From Phallusia mammillata (Eukaryota > Chordata > Ascidiacea > Phlebobranchia > Ascidiidae): 64,000 nucleotides of DNA. The notes under the pieces were generated by a model. It did no database searches. It had not been told where the DNA came from and worked only from the letters and a program-made list of their open reading frames with translations. Position numbers and translations under genes: made by a program. Of the stretch, positions 1-30,389 are shown piece after piece. Each line of letters starts with the position of its first letter. Within the stretch, counting starts at the first letter, position 1. The DNA lies in NCBI GenBank assembly GCA_003260075.1, contig QLIY01000148.1, positions 97,831-161,830 of the forward strand, read 5' to 3'.

Positions 1-1624
1 AACCACTGGTTTATGGACACGTGGCTTCCGGTTCACACGCTTGGATTCTGCCCTCTGCTGCAGCATGTGGTCAGATCGTTCCGACTCCACCACGCTGTCC
101 CCTACAAGTTCGGATCGTCTGATTTCTATGCCACCAACGGGAAAGACGTCATCATGGTGTTTCCACCGTTAGCGGCAGTCATGCTCTACCTGAGGTTTGC
201 TTCAAGTGGTGGGTTTAATACTTTATTTCATTGTTTCTTACAAGAAATAAAAAAGCAACACTTTTGCATAGAAAATCGGAAACATGCTAAGAATGACGCC
301 CGCTTTTTACTTTAAAACAGCAAAAACAACTTAAGTTGTTTCGGTGTTAAACCGCTTCTTTCGGTCAGGTTAAATTCATAGAAAATAACAGCACCCGTTA
401 AGCAACGCCCGCTCCTGTATTGAAATTAAAATCCTTGTTTGCTGGAATTTCGGTGCTTTCATCACTTCAATAAATGCGTTACCTCATTATTATTAGGTTT
501 CAGAGCTTTATAAGAGTTCATCGTCAAAAACAACAGCTCGAAAGCTAAAATTGCGTTTGAAGAAGCGAAGTTTTTGTTTTCAGCCAACAGACGCATTTTT
601 TGCAGATTTCTGACAAAATTTTAAAGCTTAAGAATGCCAATAAAAATCGTATGTTTTTTACCGTTTAATCGGCCGTTGTTTATTATTAGATGTCAAAGGA
701 ACTTAAATGCAATTTCGCTATTGACTACAACATCTCATGAATACTTTGTTATTTGTCAATAGCTATCTAATTTATATTTCTGTCTAAATTATATGAGACT
801 ATATCATATTTTTTATGAGACATTATCAGACCCGCCATATTTTCCCCGCAGCGTCGATCAGCGCCAACTACTGGTGGTGTGTTTTCGCTTGCGTGACGTC
901 ATTCTTCTTCGGCTTGAATTCTCAGTTCCACAAATACGCGCATCAGAAGAAGAAGGCTCCCTGGTTCGCTCAGATGCTGCAGAGGATTCACATCTTTCTT
1001 CCTCCGTCCCACCACAACGTCCACCACACTCTTCCATATGACAGGTGACGATTGTCTATGAAATTGGGGTTTGATGTTTCATTGTATAGTTGCCCGTTTG
1101 AAATATTTTGCGTTAACAAAAACGTGATAGTTTGATGTATGAAGCATGATAGCCTTGGCGTACTAACATTCGTATATAAATGTGCCGTGATCGCTGGTCT
1201 GCATAGACGCTTCAGGGTTGATCTCAGTTATAAATTTTTGTTCATCTTAACTGATTATCTGAATCTACTACGAAACTGACAAATGCAGCATACGAGGTAG
1301 GCAACGATGCTTGTGATTCGACTTTCGCCGGGTTCTCCACTGAGCCTGTGTAGCTCAGTTGGTAGAGCGCGACTCCCGGAAAGACTCCCATTAAGGGTTC
1401 GAATCCCACCGCAGACTAAATTTGGTGACATTAATTTCACACCTGTGATTTTCATCTAGAGACATTACTGCGTTATATCAGGTCTGATGAATTATCCGAT
1501 GGACGTTCTGCGTATTTGGAGAATCATGGAATACGTCATCGGCAAAATATTCCGTTGCCAACCACGCAGTGATGACGCACACCATAGATACGGGACTCCA
1601 CCGAAACAGAACAAGCTCGATTAG
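1..1624 (+). CDS. PEDS1: Plasmanylethanolamine desaturase (PEDS1/TMEM189, Kua family), last three exons; 5' part lies left of the window
   Basis: Known role of the family: an ER membrane di-iron enzyme that puts the vinyl-ether double bond into plasmanylethanolamine to make plasmalogens. Three exons join in phase: 1-205, 852-1044 and 1462-1624 (TAG stop). Seen: exon 1 carries the conserved HW...DTW stretch and then FRLHH; exon 2 carries a membrane segment followed by HKYAH and HHNVHH, the His motifs expected to bind iron; exon 3 carries YCVISGLMNYP and the basic tail. Co-linear similarity to vertebrate PEDS1 runs through all three exons. The exon 1 donor is taken at 205|206 because phase 1 fits exon 2; an alternative GT at 195 does not. 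The exon 3 acceptor (AG at 1460-1461) is chosen on phase. The last 33 coding bases and the 3' UTR are repeated after the G run at 1937. Upstream exons and the promoter are not visible. Confidence 0.85.
1148..1421 (+). repeat. tRNA-derived SINE (composite) in the last PEDS1 intron
   Basis: The stretch at 1346-1421 has A-box- and B-box-like sequence (TAGCTCAGTTGGTAGAG and GGTTCGAATCC) and a mostly paired acceptor stem, but its T stem is imperfect. It follows a body that recurs at about 45.0-45.5 kb in reverse, including the GTGATCGCTGGTCTGCAT...CGCTTCAGGG block. I therefore read it as a SINE head rather than a working tRNA gene. Confidence 0.7.
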
Positions 1625-2282
1625 ATCACGTGCTATGCTTTGTGAATTGTACAAATGTGTAAATAGTTTGAAAATGTAAAGAGTTCATTATCAAAGTTCC
1701 TTCACAAATGTTTTGGTCGTTCTTATTCAAGTTTATCTTGTGAATCTTGTACGTACGTAAGTTGGGATGTCTGACTTGTCATTAAACGGAAAAAGGCAAG
1801 TTGTGACAATTTTGTGTCTCTGAAGACCTTGCACATGAAATGAACTAGAATAGTCGCTTTATTATTATTATTATTATTATATTTTTTGACATTTAGGCCA
1901 GGGGTCGGCAATCTGTTTTGCACTGCGGCCCGTTATGGGGGGGGGGACTCCACCGAAACAGAACAAGCTCGATTAGATCACGTGCTATGCTTTGTGAATT
2001 GTACAAATGTGTAAATAGTTTGAAAATGTAAAGAGTTCATTATCAAAGTTCCTTCACAAATGTTTTGGTCGTTCTTATTCAAGTTTATCTTGTGAATCTT
2101 GTACGTACGTAAGTTGGGATGTCTGACTTGTCATTAAACGGAAAAAGGCAAGTTGTGACAATTTTGTGTCTCTGAAGACCTTGCACATGAAATGAACTAG
2201 AATAGTCGCTTTATTATTATTATTACATTTTTTAACATTTAGGCCAGGGGTCGGCAATCTGTTTTGCACTGCGGCCCGTTAT
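1592..2282. repeat. Near-identical direct copies (1592-1936 and 1944-2282) around a G run at 1937-1946
   Basis: Both copies start within the last 33 coding bases of PEDS1 and run about 340 bp into its 3' flank. They differ mainly in the length of an ATT microsatellite. Probably one locus represented twice at a scaffold gap (see findings). Confidence 0.85.
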
Positions 2283-2460
2283 TGAAACTGAAATTTTATC
2301 GTGGACCGGTCTTCAAAAAACTACAAACATTTAGCAATAAAACGCTTAAATTAGTTTATCATCCCCGGGATACATGGGCAAAACGTTTTATAGCATTTAA
2401 CCTGAAAAATAGTACGGCCCGGTAACAAACTTCTCACGGACCGGCGGTTGCCGACCACTG
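2245..2460. mobile_element. hAT-type MITE, CAGGGGTCGGCAA ends
   Basis: Imperfect terminal inverted repeats (CAGGGGTCGGCAA and TTGCCGACCACTG) are bounded by a perfect 8-bp target duplication ATTTAGGC (2237-2244 and 2461-2468). The element is about 216 bp with no coding capacity. An 8-bp duplication with this terminus is typical of hAT elements. Confidence 0.85.
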
Positions 2461-2609
2461 ATTTAGGCGACAGTCCGAAAACTGAAAATTGTTGTTTGGT
2501 GTGTCATTATGCAACAAGACGAAACGCATTAGTGGAAAACCGGGTCATCAGTAATTAAACGAAAGTCGGTTCTTGCTAATTTTCATTGAAGCTTTCGCAC
2601 CATTTGGTT

Positions 2610-2946
2610 ATTCACAAGAATACTGATGATATTTATCTGTATCTACGGACCTAAAGTTAATTATAGTCTTCATCCATCAAGCAACGAGCTGGGAGATCTA
2701 ATTTCTTTAAAGTACAAGTATTTGAACCTTTGTGTTCGAGAGAGTGAAAAAATTGGATACCTTCTTATTGGAGGGGGGGGGGCATTCACAAGAATACTGA
2801 TGATACTTATCTGTATCTACGGACCTAAAGTTAATTATAGTCTTCATCCACCACGCAACGATCTGGGAGATCTAATTTCTTTAAAGTACAAGTATTTAAA
2901 CCTTTGTGTTCGAGAGAGTGAAAAAATTGGATACCTTCTTATTGGA
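2610..2946. repeat. Direct copies (2610-2769 and 2784-2946) around a G run at 2773-2782
   Basis: Copies of about 160 bp with a few substitutions, as expected of two alleles. The boundary is a run of exactly 10 G. No gene is recognised in the unit. Confidence 0.85.
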
Positions 2947-3519
2947 TGAAAACTTTAATGAACGTAATGTCTGCACTTGGACGTTTATGTGTAAAAATTC
3001 CAAACTAGACAAGATAGGCCAAATTCTCTTTGATTAAAGATATGTGTTGTTGAGAAAACTCACTGTGCTCATTTGTTGCTGCGTAACAATCAATTTTTGC
3101 GAACCCTTACGGAAACGATTAAATTTCACAAAGCGACGTATTGTTTTCCGCATTACGAGAAACGGACAATTCATTTTCCACCAATTTTTCCGCCTGGGAT
3201 CCTGCGGAAAATCGTCATCCACAAACCATAACAATTTCGCTGTGGTAACACGAATCAGCACACCATAAGAAATACGGGAAAAAGAGGAAACATTTTCTTG
3301 GAAATGTTTGTTACGCTCTGGCAAATGGCTGTAAAGTTTCTAAATGAATATTGCGTTTGAAACAAAAGGTGTTACTTTCCAAGAAATGTGCTGTAGGCCA
3401 AGTTCGTCTACCATTTTAGTGGGGGTAAACCAGTATGCATAAAAATCCTTGGGGGTAAACCCGGCTGTGGGAAACCTGTTCCTGTCGAACCTCCACCCTC
3501 TTTCCCTAACACGGGTGGT

Positions 3520-3800
3520 TATTTTACAGGGCCCCTCGACTGGTTCCACCAACGTTCCCTCCCCAGTCGTGTTAACCAACAATGCGCCAACCTCACTTTC
3601 TTGTGAACCCCAGTCACTTAACGCCTTGTAATGACGGTGTAGCTGCAGCGCGTTTTTGGCTCTCATCCAGCAATTGTGCCCTCCACTGTTTTGCGCTTCA
3701 TAACGTCTCAACGTTGCACAACTATTTCCGGCTTGGGATTGTTTTAGTGCAATTGTGTCACTATGTCGTCTTTCACCAAGCAAAATAAACTCAACTCAAC
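3520..3800. repeat. Dispersed repeat ending in CACCAAGCAAAATAAACTCA
   Basis: The same sequence recurs in reverse at about 61977-62250, and its end also at 8795-8862 and 36420-36500. The reverse copy is interrupted by 83 C where this copy has about 85 bp of ordinary sequence, so the homopolymer there stands in for unread bases. Confidence 0.7.
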
Positions 3801-4137
3801 TCAAGAGCCAATCGCAAGAGCACATGTGTACGGTTTAACGCCATTATTTGGGTATATATAAAACCGCACTGGTTCATTTCGATCTCTTCTTTTCCTTTTC
3901 CTTTTTGTGGCTTTCAGAAGTATTAAACGAACGAATCGAAGTGCAAGACACTTGTGTGGAGTTTCCAGGACTCACTCTTGACAAGCTCAGGAGCTTAAAG
4001 TCGATGGTATACCTCTTAAATTTGTAGTGGCTCGGTTTATAGTCTAGCTTGTACCGAGATACCTAAGTTAATCACTACAAATTCATAAACTGCTGGTCAT
4101 ACCGTTTTAGTGGGGTAAACCTGACACACTTTACATG

Positions 4138-4317
4138 CAGTGGTGGGATTCAAATTTTTTGTCAGCCGGTTCTATCACAAAATCCATATTTTTCAGCCGG
4201 TTCTGTTACAAAAAGTCCATTGACAGTAACCAGTAATGCTAACCGGTTCGCTGATCTCATAAAATTTCGTGAGACGGCTCTATAGAACTGGTGCGAACCG
4301 TCTGAATCCCACCACTG
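4138..4317 (+). mobile_element. hAT-type MITE, CAGTGGTGGGATTCA family
   Basis: A 180-bp element with terminal inverted repeats CAGTGGTGGGATTCA and TGAATCCCACCACTG. The interior (CAGCCGGTTCTATCACAAAA, AACCGGTTCGCTGATCTCAT) recurs at least ten times in the window. Confidence 0.85.
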
Positions 4318-4685
4318 CTTACATGTGTGCATAATGTTGATCTGATTTTACAAGGCGTTTTAGAAGTTAACAACTTACTTGGATAGGACAAAATTAGCGT
4401 TGAAATTTTTGGCTGAAACAAAACATTCAATATTCCAACTTTTAGATTGTTTTATGTTGTCGTGTCTCTGCGATATTTTTTCGATCAGAATAAACCGACC
4501 AAACTATAACTTAATTAATGTTTGCGTAAATAACCGAAAATGTGTGATCTTTATGTGACATTAGCCCGCAAAAAACAACAACATCCAATTGGTTGAAATT
4601 AGCAGACAACTTGACCATGTGATCTATGACGTAATAGTTGGGCGACTTACAATCATAAACAATAACGACGACAACTTTCCCGCAG

Positions 4686-6128
4686 TAACAACGAAAATTT
4701 GGACTTGGAAGTCGTTAAAATCGGATTTGACAAGTTAAATGGCAAATTAGAAGAAGTAACAAGTTTATTTCATGTTCAAGGTTGTGAAGCCTTTGCAGTA
4801 ACAAAAGTAAGTCTATCCCACACTTTGAAATGTTTTTATTTGTTAGGTCGCGTTTTAATACCAGCAGTTTCAAATTTTAACGGGTTCAATTATAATTTGA
4901 TGCTAGCCTTCACCTTCATAGTAATCTTTGGAAATCTTTCCCCAGAAAAATTGACCCTGTAAGACTAGATTTGATATTGGCCGCTGACTAGCTGTTTGTT
5001 GTGTTTTGAATGTGTTTTTTTGCTGTAAGTGATTACAACTTGACATAATGCATTTGTTGAAAAAAACGAAGTAAGGTGGAAGCACACTGCACAAAACCAT
5101 TTGTGAGTTTTGAAATTCTTTTGAGGCAAATTATTTAGATTAGTCAGCATTTTTTTGTTTTGTAGAATTTTGACAAATTAACAAAAGGATCTTTGCATTT
5201 ATCTGCTATTTCATCGCTCTTCAACTTTGATGTACAGCGAAAACCTCATAATTCACCGAAACAGTCACAGAGGATTATCACCAACAAGGTTTCACCGAAA
5301 ATGTATAAATGTGAGTAATTTGCACTGTGTGTTAGATACAGTATGTTTAAACTTTTAACTAGAATCTCCCAGCTGAATGCTTGATGGATGAAGACTGTAA
5401 TGAACCTTGTGCTTATTGATTCAAATTTCATTCATCCTTATGAATTGAGATAAATATATTTCGCCTATATGGCATCTTCAGTATCTTAATGAAATAGAAT
5501 TGTGTTTGATGATGTACTTTGACTCAGCCGGTCTCACAAAATTTTATGAGATCAGTGAAATGGTTAGCATTACTGGTTACTGTCAAATGACTTTTTGTAA
5601 CAGGACCGGCTGAATAAATTGACTTTTGTGATAGAACCGACTGACACAAATTTGAATCCCACCACTGGTTTGACAGCTTAATAATACAAAAGATTATTAT
5701 ATCACATTCTAAAATGTTCTCTGTACTTTTAAACTTTACAATAAACATTGTTTTATTATTGTTCAGTGATAATGGTTGCATATAACACAAAGGAGAATGG
5801 AGTTGCATTTGTTGGAATGAAAGGAAAGGTTAACTCTGAAAATCTATTTTTAAAGTCTGCTGCGATAAAAAGAAAAAAAACTGGTGAGAATTTTTTAGGT
5901 TTGTGAATTAAGTAGAATTAAATCAATCACATTTTTTTTATTCTTTAAGTATTTTTGTTTTAGATTTTTCAGTTGATTGAAACAGAAGTATATGCTATAC
6001 TTTTCAGATTTGGAATTTGAAAGACGAATGGCATCTCTTACATTCAAAGACTACTTGACTCAACTTCCACAATTGGCTTCCGAACATGTAAAAATCATCG
6101 ATGCAAAACTCATCATGGAAGACTTGAG
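4686..6128 (+). CDS. Unidentified multi-exon gene, four phase-compatible exons
   Basis: Exons 4686-4806, 5238-5310, 5767-5883 and 6008-6128 join in one open frame with GT-AG borders (phases 0, 1, 1, then 2 at the end). The peptide is mildly charged and includes KIGFDKLNGKLEEVTSLFHV, a basic stretch around KSAAIKRKKT, and DYLTQLPQLASEHVK. I see no signal peptide, membrane segment or known motif. No in-frame ATG precedes 4686, so the 5' end is missing or this is an internal exon. The next + strand exon-like block (6552) is phase 0 and cannot follow 6128 directly; either an exon is missing or 6552 belongs to another gene. By position it could be the N-terminal part of an ANAPC4 copy, but similarity is weak. 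Confidence 0.4.
5523..5669 (-). mobile_element. Partial CAGTGGTGGGATTCA-family MITE
   Basis: Reverse-orientation copy with the GAATCCCACCACTG end. The other terminus is degraded. Confidence 0.7.
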
Positions 6129-6551
6129 GTAAGATGAATAATTCGAATCTGGTTAATTGCATAATCCTGAATCTCATATTCAAAACATAGCCATTATTAT
6201 ATAAACTGATAATGGCATGAAAAAGCATGGTTATTCAGATTCACCAGTACTGGTTATTTGGGTTAATTTATTTTCTTTTAAAAGTACGGTATGGATTTTG
6301 TAGTTGAATCATTTGGTGTCATGTGATAAACAGAGATACATTTTTAGTAGGCTAAATATTTTTTGTGGCCTGCTGCTTTTGCCGTATCGTTTTTACACTC
6401 GCAATGAGTTCACTTCATTGCAATAAAGAAGCTATATCATTCTGGTAAGCAAATAGTCAACAAAAAATGCAAGTTTGAAAAAATGAGCAACTTGTCTAGC
6501 ACCACACCCGTTGACTAATAACTTTGTTAAAAAGACAACGTATTGAAACAG

Positions 6552-6713
6552 GTTACTTACATGGTAATTGATGAGTCCAACTTATGCAGTGTTTTTGTGC
6601 AGAAACAACCAGAGACATCAATATTGGATTTGTGTGTAACACCAGACTTTCATCATCTCATTACAACTGTGCAATCAGATAAAAGTCATCAACAAACCTT
6701 CGAAATATTCATG
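6552..6713 (+). CDS. Single exon resembling the WD-repeat region of ANAPC4
   Basis: A 54-codon open block with consensus AG and GTAAGG borders, phase 0 at both ends. The stretch SILDLCVTPDFHHLITTV followed by an FEIF motif resembles the ANAPC4 segment near the end of the WD domain (L-LC---DL--L-VV...F). The similarity is modest and judged by eye. Decayed copies of later ANAPC4 exons lie downstream on the same strand (7.1, 7.9 and 9.4 kb), which supports the idea. It may be part of a degenerate ANAPC4 copy or of the preceding unknown gene. Confidence 0.35.
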
Positions 6714-7056
6714 GTAAGGTTTTAGATTTAATGCAATCACTGGACTAAAATTGTGTAACAAACAATAACAGTGACATGCTCAATTTCTAACATCTTTATT
6801 TGTTAGTTATTTTAATTAGTAATGTTTTAGTATCCATGTTGGCAATTTTATCATTTGTTGAGTAACAGTGCAGCTATTTGTGTGCAGTTTATTATCTAAC
6901 TTCTATTTCAGTTTGATTTGAGTTAAATTCCTGAAGACAATTTATTGTGCAATGAAGTTTCCCAAAAAGCCTGCCATCTGGTGTCCACACTGTCGTAGAT
7001 GATCACTTGTAAGTAGGAATCATGTAAATGTTATTCAATTGGTTTCACTCCTACTA

Positions 7057-7311
7057 ACTGTTGACCCAATTCCGACATAATGGTAACATAACCTGAAAAG
7101 TAGTAAATTTGAAGTTGGTATCACAGCATGATGAAATCATAAAATTTGTTTGCTCAATGGAAATGCAATAGTGGGGGGGGGGATTTCACTGTTGACCCAA
7201 TTCAAACATAATGCTAACATAACCTGAAAAGTACTAGATTTGAAGTTGGTATTTTTGAAGTAGCATGATGAAATCATAAAATTTGTTTGCTCAATGGAAA
7301 TGCAATAGTAA
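7057..7311. repeat. Direct copies (7057-7171 and 7188-7311) around a G run at 7173-7182
   Basis: Each copy includes the remnant of an ANAPC4 exon (ATGATGAAATCATAAAATTTG...GAAATGCAATAG). The homopolymer is exactly 10 G. Confidence 0.85.
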
Positions 7312-7399
7312 TTAGACTATCCTTTTTGAATTTATTGGTGTTAAATGTCATCAGTTATGATAATTATCATAAAAATGGTTCAGAACCACTGCTCTAAAC

Positions 7400-7734
7400 C
7401 AGTGGTTCTCAACGGCCGATCCGTCAACTTTCCTTCGGGTGGGGGGGGGGTATTACAATTTTGTATCTCAATTGCAAAATGCAGGATGTTGAAGGCAGAG
7501 AAATCGTGTGGAACGCTCTACTTCCTTGCAGAAACTTCATTAGAACTGCGTTTAACACATTGATATCAAACAGACAGCAGCAAACTTCTCATTAAATTGA
7601 ATTTTTCATACTTTTTTCGAATTGCATCTTTCTTGTTGTGATTACATTTTGGGTTGATTTTGAAAGCCCACCGGTCCGCAAAATTTGTTTTTAAAGTTTA
7701 CCGGTCCGCAAACTTAAAAGGTTGAGAACCACTG
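7400..7734. mobile_element. hAT-type MITE with perfect 8-bp target duplication
   Basis: Ends CAGTGGTTCTCAAC and GTTGAGAACCACTG are flanked by CTCTAAAC on both sides (7392-7399 and 7735-7742). A 10-G run at 7441-7450 lies inside the element. Confidence 0.9.
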
Positions 7735-8079
7735 CTCTAAACCATGTAGCTGACTAACAATAAAGTCACACTGTACTCTAGATCCCTAATGCAAATTAAG
7801 GAAGCATCATCATACAAAATCAGAATTGACCATTTATTTCCATGCAGCAAGTCATGAGTTGAATCCCATTCCAGGATGGTTTCAAATGTGATCAGCAAAA
7901 TGCTCAAAAGAGTGGCAAAGCTTTCTTCTATCGGCTTTATTTGGCTCTGCAAATTTAAAAAGATTTGTCCATAAGGTAACAAAATGTTTTTTTTAAATCT
8001 ATTTCCTGTTTACCAAACAAGATAAACCCAGAACGAACTCAAACATCTATGAAAGCTTGTACATAACACAGACTACCTG

Positions 8080-8259
8080 CAGTGGTGGAATTCAAATTTT
8101 TTGTCAGCCGGTTCTATCACAAAAGTCATATTTTTCAACCGGTTCTGTTACAAAAAGTCAATTGACAGTAACCAGTAATGCTAACCGGTTCGCTGATCCC
8201 ATAAATTTCGTGATACGGTTCTATAGAACTGGTGCGAACCGGCTGAATCCCACCACCTG
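8080..8259 (+). mobile_element. CAGTGGTGGGATTCA-family MITE
   Basis: Full-length copy; both termini are slightly degenerate (CAGTGGTGGAATTCA and GAATCCCACCACCTG). Confidence 0.8.
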
Positions 8260-8929
8260 CCATCTATTGTTAACACTGTCATATATGGACAATGTTCTAA
8301 ATGCAGGAAGGAATTATGTCTGTTAGTCAGTTGGGCTTCATTCATACTAACTGTGCTTTTACAGTTTACTTAATTTCAACATGCTGCCTTCTGATGTTGT
8401 TTCTGCTGCATATAAACCATAATGTAATGGTTGGTGTTAACTTATTTTATTGCTTATTCAAATAGAAACATAAGCAGATCATTAATAAACATAATTATAG
8501 AACACACACATAACGGTAGACATTCAGAATAAAGAACCAAGTCAACTACAACTGCACACACCAACCACAACTGAACACTAACATAAGGTCAAGAACTAAA
8601 CTGACACCTTGGCAAACTGCCACATGGCTAAATTAATCAAGCATAAATAAATTTACCCATGCATAAAATAAAATAAATGGTGCAAGCAATTAAAGGAATA
8701 GTAACTTAGGGCACACACAATTTATTACAACGTTTGGGTTCCATTCAACATTGTTTACAGTGTGGTTGGGCATGATCTACTAGTTTGCATTTAACATTTC
8801 AATGTTGCGCAGCTATTTCTGACTTGGCCATGTGCTCTTTCACCAAGCAAAATAAATTAAATATTGAGCAGACATGTCTTGTCAACTGAGCAATGGCTGT
8901 ACGTAAGCACATATAGTTCAGTTTGATCA

Positions 8930-10130
8930 AATTGTGTTAATTTTTTGTGTGCAGACTCCTGTGTACAGTTGTGGACCCTTGCGTCAGCGGTGCTGCGGAT
9001 AAAACAACATAAACCAGAGCAAGAGAGAGATTAAAAAGTGTTTAGAGCAAGAGAGAGATTAAAAAGTGTTTAGAGCAAGAGAGAGATTAAAAGGTAAATA
9101 ATAGCTTACATCCTTTGTCAAGCAGACAATGCCTGCATGCACTATGTTCTAATCCAGCTGTCAAAATGCCTGTATCTTTGCAAGTTTTCATTGCTGAACA
9201 TTTGCTGTATTTTGAAGGTCAATTCGCAATAAAATTTCAGTTTTGAAATCGTCCACAGTGCAAAAAAACTGACTTGTGGTTTAACCCATTAGATTCCACT
9301 GGGTTGAAGTTACAGCCTGCTCACTTTAATGACAACTTGTTTCTATTTTAATAACATTGTCATTTTGCTTGTCAGGGAATATACACTCCAACTATTCTCG
9401 GCAATTTGAAGTTGTTTAATCTATCAGATCATAAAACATGTTGGATCAATGTTTCTCAAAGCTATGGAAATGCAACAGTAAGTATGAACTTCATTACATA
9501 TGTTATTGCGTAGACATTTGCACTAAGCATACTGTGGTGGTCTTCCATGGATATCATATTGAAAAGATTCTGTTTTGTCAGACTCCGGTACTGTGTCTTT
9601 TATAAAGGACTGCTTTGTCAGTAACCACTCAGTCATTTCAGAAATCATCTATAAACCATGATTTTGACCGTTAATAATTGCACACATATGTTAACAAGAT
9701 ATATCTGACCTGCAATAGGCAGCAGTGTATAGGATCAGAACTGACCTTTTAAACATGCCTATTTTGTCCCTAAAAGGAGCGACTTCTTACCATGCTTAAA
9801 TAGAGCTACACCTCACCATAAACGACTCCAAAAACCAACCCCTCCCTCAGCACACTCTGACCCACTCATACAGTACAATGTGAGGCAGTTAAAGTTTGTC
9901 TAGCAGTTTTTGTGCTCCATCATACATATATGAGAATTACAACCAACCAGTGTTTTTTTTTCTCATGCAGAATCCCATGTGCAGTTGTGAACCTTTATGT
10001 TCTCAGGTGCTATGGATGAAACAAGTTTCTTTGGGCAAGAGAAGATGAAGTTCAAAGGTAAATGCTAGCTCACGTCCTTAGAGTTTAAGCTGGCAACACA
10101 TGATTGCTTTATGACCACTATGATCCAGTC
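8930..10130. repeat. Old tandem duplication, unit about 1 kb
   Basis: The block 8950-9160 (TGTACAGTTGTGGACC..., then AAAGGTAAATAATAGCTTACATCC) has a diverged partner at 9965-10140 (TGTGCAGTTGTGAACC..., then AAAGGTAAATGCTAGCTCACGTCC). Each looks like an exon-and-donor remnant. The copies lie on either side of the decayed ANAPC4 exon at 9377. Confidence 0.5.
9016..9092. repeat. Short tandem repeat, about 29 bp, 2-3 copies
   Basis: AGAGCAAGAGAGAGATTAAAA is repeated three times, the first two followed by AGTGTTT. Confidence 0.85.
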
Positions 10131-10757
10131 CTCAAGATTTTTTCCCATGCAAGTCTGTTGGATCTTTTTTCACTTGCAATTTAGTTTAACCAATCAGACT
10201 TCAATGCTCCTAAATTCTTGCTCAGGACAACGGCTTCAGGGAAGACAGGGTTAGAAACCATAACCATGATAGCACAAGGCTGTTGTGCTAGCTTTTTTTA
10301 AAAAAAGAAAAAAGAAAGAAAATTGACAGCTTGGGAGTGAACAGAAAATTTGTATCTCCACGCCTGATGCGTCGCTTCGCATAGTTACGAGGCCAGAAGC
10401 AGCAAGACTTCGCCTCCTAAAGCACAAGGCTGTTGTGCTAGCCACTCACTCGGCCATCTACATTGAGGTAAACTTAGCAAACCAGCTTGGTTCATCACCT
10501 TTTAAGGGAAATATTTACAATAAATACTGAGGTAACACTGATTTAAACTCTGGTGCGTGAAGCAGTTCACATGCAGTAGATAAGTCACGGTTTTCCTGCT
10601 GTTTTGTCTGACGAAGCGATATTTTGTATTGGCAAAAATCAAACAAATACACTTGTTTTCTATTACGCGAAACAATGAAAATAATGCACAAAAATGCCAC
10701 GTCAGGATTCACTGCATGGCTCAGCATTCGCAGAAGACTCTCTCGATTTTGAAACGG

Positions 10758-10763
10758 TTTATT
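10758..10763 (-). promoter_or_regulatory. Candidate polyadenylation signal of the M13 gene
   Basis: AATAAA on the minus strand about 130 nt after the stop codon. Position fits, but there is no transcript evidence. Confidence 0.45.
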
Positions 10764-10894
10764 CGGAAACGACGTTGTCATATTTGTGTGTGTTGAGTTT
10801 TTGTCTTTGGTGCAAAATTCGGCGGGAAAATGGGCGTCGTTTTATTGCCGATCTTGTGGAACTTTTTGGGCTTCAGAGTACAACATCTTTGGGA

Positions 10895-29635
<18,741 letters not shown>

Positions 29636-30217
29636 GGTTACGGTTTATCTTAAAAACAACTAATCATTGCCTGTTGTAATTAAAAATATATCCAATTAAG
29701 TTTTCGAGTAAAATTAAAGCTTTCTTATTTTAAGACTACAAGGCAATTTTAGCACTTGAATTTGACCTGTGTTTCTCGGTACTTAACAACTGCTAAGATT
29801 GAACTAACTTCTCAACATACGATTTTCCTGTCAGACGCGTGGAACATTTGTAAGCGAAATAATAACCACACGATTACTACTTGGTGCAACAACCCTAATT
29901 GCCCTGTAAAATAAAAATCTTCTAATCGTGCTTTGTGAAATTGCTATTTTGTTGCAATTTAACACTTTCCTGCAGTCAGGCACGCGGGCCGTAGTTTGGC
30001 CCCCACTGCCTTATAGGTTGAAACAGTTTGGACTGTCTGCAGCTTATTTAAGATTTTTTGTCTATAGGCTTTTATATGGCGCTTTTTTGTTTTATATTTG
30101 TTGCCTCATAAGATTCGTGTGCAATCTACCTTCCTGCCCTGTAGGTCTTTTATTTTTCACAACTGTATCACCGTACTTGTGATATAATCATATTTTCTAC
30201 TTTTCACGCTGAATTAA

Positions 30218-30389
30218 ACTCACAAACATCCTGCCCGTTGATGTGTATCTCGTCACACTAAGAAACAACCTTCCCTTTCACGTCATACTGGTGTCTGGGG
30301 GGGGGGCAGACCCACAAAAAAACCTGCCCGTTGATGTGTACTCGTCACACTAAGAAACAACCTTCCCTTTCACGTCATACTGGTGTCTG
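30218..30389. repeat. Direct copies around a G run at 30297-30306
   Basis: About 70-80-bp copies beginning CCTGCCCGTTGATGTGTA, differing by a 1-bp indel and point changes. Confidence 0.8.

Larger units (their letters stand above)
1625..4685. other. Intergenic, PEDS1 to the next + strand gene
   Basis: Holds two gap-flanking duplications, an hAT MITE, a Ciona-type dispersed repeat at about 3520-3800 that recurs reversed at about 61977-62250, and a CAGTGGTGGG MITE. The ORF at 3340-3783 lies inside the repeat and shows no protein family. No gene is recognised. Confidence 0.5.
7115..9478 (+). pseudogene. ANAPC4: Decayed copies of ANAPC4 exons, inverted relative to the ANAPC4 gene at 63-56 kb
   Basis: Three blocks match exons of the minus-strand ANAPC4. 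First, 9377-9478 matches the exon at 62587-62475 with high identity, including the acceptor and GTAAG donor, but lacks about 11 nt (a frameshift). Second, 7877-7975 matches the exon at 61871-61772 with many substitutions. Third, about 7128-7170 (repeated at 7262-7308) matches the 3' half of the 62587-62475 exon and is more diverged. The blocks are out of gene order and one exon is represented twice, so this looks like a rearranged, duplicated pseudogene. The extent between blocks is uncertain. Confidence 0.65.

Noticed and set aside
1346..1421. tRNA gene
   Set aside because: Box sequences are present, but the T stem is broken and the context is a SINE body found elsewhere.
10515..10781. Alternative terminal exon of the M13 gene (LLHAPEFKSVLPQ on the minus strand)
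   Set aside because: The true terminal exon at 10994-10895 fits in phase and ends in the family CxxW motif; the resemblance here is chance.
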